Shown here piece by piece: positions 60,970 to 64,000 of a stretch of DNA of 64,000 nucleotides. The stretch is from positions 1 through 64,000 of the forward strand of contig CAZXFA010000014.1 in NCBI GenBank assembly GCA_964640085.1, given 5' to 3'. The translations under genes were made by a program, and so were the position numbers. Under the pieces are notes generated by a model. That model saw only the letters and a list, made by a program, of their open reading frames with translations, was not told the DNA's origin and did no database searches. The DNA comes from CAZXFA01 sp964640085. GTDB lineage: Bacteria > Actinomycetota > UBA4738 > HRBIN12. Position 1 is the first letter of the stretch. The number at the start of each line of letters is the position of its first letter.

Positions 60970-63033
60970 ATGGCGGGCGACAACGAGCGTCGTGGCAGGT
61001 GGCAGGGGTTCGACCTGGGCGGGGGCGGGGGTCCCGGCCAGCCCCGCCGCATGCGCACGTCGCCCTGGATCTGGATCCTGGGCTTCCTCGTCATCCTGGT
61101 GCTGTTCAACTACCTGGCGGCCCCTCGCCCCAACGCGATCGACTACTCCGAGTTCCTCCAGCGGGTGGAGGACGACCAGATCGTGGGCACGCTCCAGATC
61201 GCGGAGACCTCGGTGAGCGGTCAGTTCCGCCAGGGGTCGGAGACCGTGAGCTTCACCACCACGATCCCGCCGATCCTTCAGGGGACGCCACAGCTCACCG
61301 AGCTCTTGAACGACAAGGGCATCGACTATACGGGCGTCACGCCCAGCGGGTTCCAGAGCTTCCTCGTGGGGTGGGTGGTGCCGCTCCTGCTGTTCGGAGC
61401 CCTGTGGTTCTTCCTCATCCGCCGGATGAGCGGGGCACAGACGGGAGCGGCGCTCAACCTCGGGCGCAACCGGGTCCGGATCTACGACCGGAAGGAGATG
61501 AAGACCTCCTTCGCGGATGTGGCCGGCGTCGACGAGGCGAAGGAGGAGCTCCGCGAGATCGTGGACTTCCTCAAGAACCCGAAGAAGTACCAGCGCCTGG
61601 GCGGCCGCATCCCCAAGGGCGTCCTGCTCCTCGGCCCCCCGGGGTGCGGCAAGACGCTGCTCGCGCGGGCGGTGGCTGGCGAGGCCGACGTGCCCTTCTT
61701 CTTCATGTCGGGCTCCGAGTTCGTCGAGATGTTCGTCGGTTTGGGAGCGGCCAGGGTCCGCGAGCTCTTCCAGCAGGCCAAGGAGAAAGCCCCCGCCCTG
61801 GTGTTCCTGGACGAGATCGACACCATCGGCAAGGGCCGTGGAGGCGCCCTCGGCGCCGGGTTCGGCGCGCACGATGAGCGCGAGCAGACCCTGAACCAGC
61901 TCCTGGTCGAGATGGACGGGTTCGACTCGTCCAAGGGCGTGATCATCATCGCGGCCACCAACCGCCCCGACGTGCTCGACCCGGCCCTGGTGCGACCGGG
62001 ACGGTTCGACCGTCAGGTGGTGGTCGACCGCCCCGACCTCAAGGGGCGAGAGGAGATCCTCAAGGTCCACACCCGGGGGGTCGCCATGGGTCCCGAGGTC
62101 GACATGCGGATCGTGTCCGCCCGGACCCCCGGGTTCACTGGGGCCGACCTCGCGAACGTCGTCAACGAGGCTGCGCTCCTGGCCGCCCGGCGGGAGAAGG
62201 ACTCGGTGACCATGCTCGAGCTCGAGGAGGCGATCGACCGGACGGTCGCCGGCCTGGAGCGCAAGAGCCGTGTGATGTCCGACAAGGAGAAGGAACGGGT
62301 CGCGGTCCACGAGATGGGCCACGCGATCGTCGCGCTCACGGCGCCCACCGCCGACCCGGTCCACCGGGTCACGATCATCCCCCGAGGCGCCGCCGCGCTG
62401 GGGATGACGATGCAGCGACCACTGGAGGACCGCTACCTGCTCACGGAGCCGGAGCTGCACGATCGGCTCGCCGTCCTGCTCGGTGGACGCACGTCAGAGG
62501 AGATCGTCTTCGACCGAGTGGTGTCGACGGGAGCGCAGAACGATCTCGAGCGCGCCACCGAGATCGCGCGGGCGATGGTGACCGAGTACGGCATGAGCCC
62601 GAAGGTGGGACCCCTCTCCTTCGGCGGGAACGGCTTCCGCGGCCCGGAGGGACGGTTGCTGTACCCGGGCGCCACGCCGGAGATGTCCGACGAGCTCGCC
62701 TCGTTGGTGGACGAGGAGGTGGCTCGGTTGGTGAACGGGGCACACGACCGTGCCGACGAGGTCCTGACCGAGCACCGGCGGTTCCTGGAGCAGATGGCGC
62801 AGATCCTGATCGTGGACGAGGTGATCGACGGCCCCGACCTCAAGGCCTACTTCGAGGGCAAGAAGGAGATCCCCACCGCCGAGCAACTCCGCGCCCGGGT
62901 CGTGGGGGACTCCAGTTCGGAGACACGCGAGGAGGCATGGGAGGCGCCGGACCTCCCGCCCGGCCCCGGCGTCATCGTCCAGCCACCCGGACCCGGATCC
63001 GCGGGCCCGTCCCGGCCGCCGCGACAGCCGTAG
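60970..63033 (+). CDS. ftsH: ATP-dependent zinc metalloprotease FtsH
   Basis: 687-residue membrane AAA protease for membrane-protein quality control. Two membrane helices (about 32-50 and 130-150) flank a periplasmic segment. The AAA domain has Walker A GPPGCGKT at 222-229, Walker B FLDEID and the second-region RPGRFDR. The peptidase domain has the zinc motif HEMGH at 447-451, in place of the more usual HEAGH, plus a downstream Asp ligand. The C-terminal tail is Pro/Gly-rich. GGAGGTCCG lies right before the ATG. Confidence 0.96.
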   Translation: MAGDNERRGRWQGFDLGGGGGPGQPRRMRTSPWIWILGFLVILVLFNYLAAPRPNAIDYSEFLQRVEDDQIVGTLQIAETSVSGQFRQGSETVSFTTTIPPILQGTPQLTELLNDKGIDYTGVTPSGFQSFLVGWVVPLLLFGALWFFLIRRMSGAQTGAALNLGRNRVRIYDRKEMKTSFADVAGVDEAKEELREIVDFLKNPKKYQRLGGRIPKGVLLLGPPGCGKTLLARAVAGEADVPFFFMSGSEFVEMFVGLGAARVRELFQQAKEKAPALVFLDEIDTIGKGRGGALGAGFGAHDEREQTLNQLLVEMDGFDSSKGVIIIAATNRPDVLDPALVRPGRFDRQVVVDRPDLKGREEILKVHTRGVAMGPEVDMRIVSARTPGFTGADLANVVNEAALLAARREKDSVTMLELEEAIDRTVAGLERKSRVMSDKEKERVAVHEMGHAIVALTAPTADPVHRVTIIPRGAAALGMTMQRPLEDRYLLTEPELHDRLAVLLGGRTSEEIVFDRVVSTGAQNDLERATEIARAMVTEYGMSPKVGPLSFGGNGFRGPEGRLLYPGATPEMSDELASLVDEEVARLVNGAHDRADEVLTEHRRFLEQMAQILIVDEVIDGPDLKAYFEGKKEIPTAEQLRARVVGDSSSETREEAWEAPDLPPGPGVIVQPPGPGSAGPSRPPRQP

Positions 63034-63042
63034 CTCGGCGGA

Positions 63043-63942
63043 TCAGGCTGGCGGCTCGACGAGCAGGTCGAAGCGTCCCCGGAAGCGCTCGAGGAACCGG
63101 TAGTAGTTCCGCTTGGACAGGCGGTCGCGCTCCTCCGGGAGCGTTCCGTGGTACATCCGATGCTCGTGCCGGCGGACCGGCACGCCCACGACGACGGCGC
63201 GGTACCCGGCATCCTTGATCCGGAACGAGCACTCGATGTCCGCCGTCCGGTACCAGCGGAACTTCTCGTCGAACAACCCGACGTCGCGGATCACCTCGCG
63301 ACGGAAGGCCATCAGGTACCCCTCGACGGCGTCCACCTCCGGACCGCGGCTCTCGTGGAACTCGCGCAGATCGGCTGTCGAGATGCCGAAGGGGCCGCAC
63401 ACGCCGATGGAGGGGTCGCTCAGGGCCTCATCCAGTGGACCGAGGACGTCACCCGTCGGCTCGACCGAGCCGTCCATCGCCACGACGATCCGCCCCCGCG
63501 AACGCTTGAGGCCCGCGTTGCGGGCCGCGCCCCACCCTGCGTCGGGTTCGAGCGGGAGCACGTCCACGCCCTCGCCGAAGACGGCCGGATCGGTCTCGGT
63601 GAGGTCGGCGACCACGTACTGGACATCGCGGGATCCATGGTGCGCGCGGAACCCCGCGAGGGCGCGAAGGACGTCCTCGGGCCATCCCTCCACCACCCAG
63701 TGCACGCTCGCGTCGAAGGTCGCTGGCTCCGCGAGCTCGCTCTCCACGTCCCGAGCTCGGACGCGAGCCGGGCCGGTGGCCTCGAGCGGCTCGAGCTCGA
63801 ACCCCTCCACGGAGTCCACCACGCGGAACCCCCGCTCGGCGATCGCATCCCGAAGGGCGTCGGCGCGTCCGAAGTCCTTGGCGGCCCGGGCGCGTCGGCG
63901 TTCTTCGCCGAGCTCTCGCACGTCGTCGGGAACGTCCGTCAT
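63043..63942 (-). CDS. Glycosyltransferase family 2-like protein with CysRS-tail-like N-terminus
   Basis: 299 residues. The first 50 or so (about 10-52, with ARAAKDFGRADALRDAI and GFRVVDSVEGFELEP) closely resemble the C-terminal helical tail of cysteinyl-tRNA synthetases. The rest (about 80-295) has a GT-A-like layout: a Rossmann-like core, GWGAARNAGL (a family 2 hallmark), VAMDGSVEP where DxD is expected and AVEGYLMAFRREV. The altered DxD casts doubt on ordinary catalysis. The ATG overlaps the stop of the next upstream gene (ATGA). Confidence 0.72.
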   Translation of the reverse strand: MTDVPDDVRELGEERRRARAAKDFGRADALRDAIAERGFRVVDSVEGFELEPLEATGPARVRARDVESELAEPATFDASVHWVVEGWPEDVLRALAGFRAHHGSRDVQYVVADLTETDPAVFGEGVDVLPLEPDAGWGAARNAGLKRSRGRIVVAMDGSVEPTGDVLGPLDEALSDPSIGVCGPFGISTADLREFHESRGPEVDAVEGYLMAFRREVIRDVGLFDEKFRWYRTADIECSFRIKDAGYRAVVVGVPVRRHEHRMYHGTLPEERDRLSKRNYYRFLERFRGRFDLLVEPPA

Positions 63943-64000
63943 CGGTTCCTCCGAAGGAAGTCCAGGACCACCTCGTCCGCGCGGTCCGCCTGCTCCGAGT
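63939..64000 (-). CDS. C-terminal fragment of an unidentified gene at the window edge
   Basis: Nineteen codons and a TGA are visible; the frame reads SEQADRADEVVLDFLRRNR. The ending resembles the last helix of alpha/beta hydrolases, but that is only a guess. It overlaps the glycosyltransferase-like gene by ATGA. Confidence 0.5.
   Translation of the reverse strand, partial: SEQADRADEVVLDFLRRNR

Overview
The window reads as a chromosomal segment of a high-GC bacterium of the phylum Actinomycetota, most likely outside the well-studied actinomycete orders. Lineage markers are: a bacterial proteasome activator (Bpa) ending in GQYL; a SigR-type ECF sigma factor with an RsrA-type zinc anti-sigma factor (the mycothiol disulfide-stress pair); a MarP-type CvpA/trypsin membrane protease; a DivIVA-domain protein; an AtpA with a long acidic C-terminal tail; and the conserved actinobacterial order argS-lysA-hom-thrC-thrB ... 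rho-rpmE-prfA-prmC-tsaC-wecA-atp. Coding density is very high, with many ATGA/GTGA stop-start overlaps. A dozen or so genes have a TANNNT -10 box ending 6-9 nt before the start codon, so leaderless transcription is probably common. Class or genus cannot be fixed from the sequence alone.

Layout. 1-6292 (minus): ATP synthase operon atpZ-atpI-like-atpBEFHAGD, read from a strong promoter at 6303-6332; atpD is cut by the window edge. 6421-10681 (minus): first spermidine/putrescine-type ABC operon, potADBC. 10856-24517 (minus): a long gene train starting with a metallophosphoesterase, then cyclic 2,3-diphosphoglycerate synthetase, 2-phosphoglycerate kinase, transaldolase, rho, rpmE, a YqhQ/DUF1385 protein, DivIVA, prfA, prmC, tsaC, a low-molecular-weight phosphatase, rpiB, glyA and wecA. 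24581-26739 (plus): marP and an L,D-transpeptidase. 26763-28952 (minus): glycogen-debranching-like enzyme. 29033-35744 (minus): argS-lysA-hom-thrC-thrB, with lysA fused to an acetyltransferase domain. 35759-36154: a broken response-regulator remnant and tRNA-Arg(CCG). 36177-38593: OsmC, an M20 peptidase and Bpa. 38609-42831 (minus): second potADBC operon. 42905-44446: divergent pyrD/pyrE. 44443-53568: methyltransferase, DUF309, AI-2E-family permease, VIT1-like transporter, pgl-pgi-marR, a GNAT, an ABC exporter and MgtC. 53569-59983: UDG, PGRP-type amidase, and a minus-strand run of GDPD, endonuclease III, S51 peptidase, LmbE, PAS and a small Cys/His protein. 60016-64000: anti-sigma/sigma pair, ftsH, an odd glycosyltransferase-like protein and a truncated last gene.

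How the genes work together. The most unusual content is the pair 22344-23672 / 21370-22347, which resembles the archaeal two-step route from 2-phosphoglycerate to cyclic 2,3-diphosphoglycerate, a thermoprotective solute of some methanogens. It is coupled to transaldolase and rho and sits exactly where thrB and rho are adjacent in Mycobacterium tuberculosis. The other inserted blocks (first pot operon between wecA and atp; marP, L,D-transpeptidase and debranching enzyme after thrB) interrupt the same ancestral gene order. No CRISPR array, rRNA, phage, insertion sequence or recognisable defence system was seen, and no gene-free stretch exceeds 300 bases.
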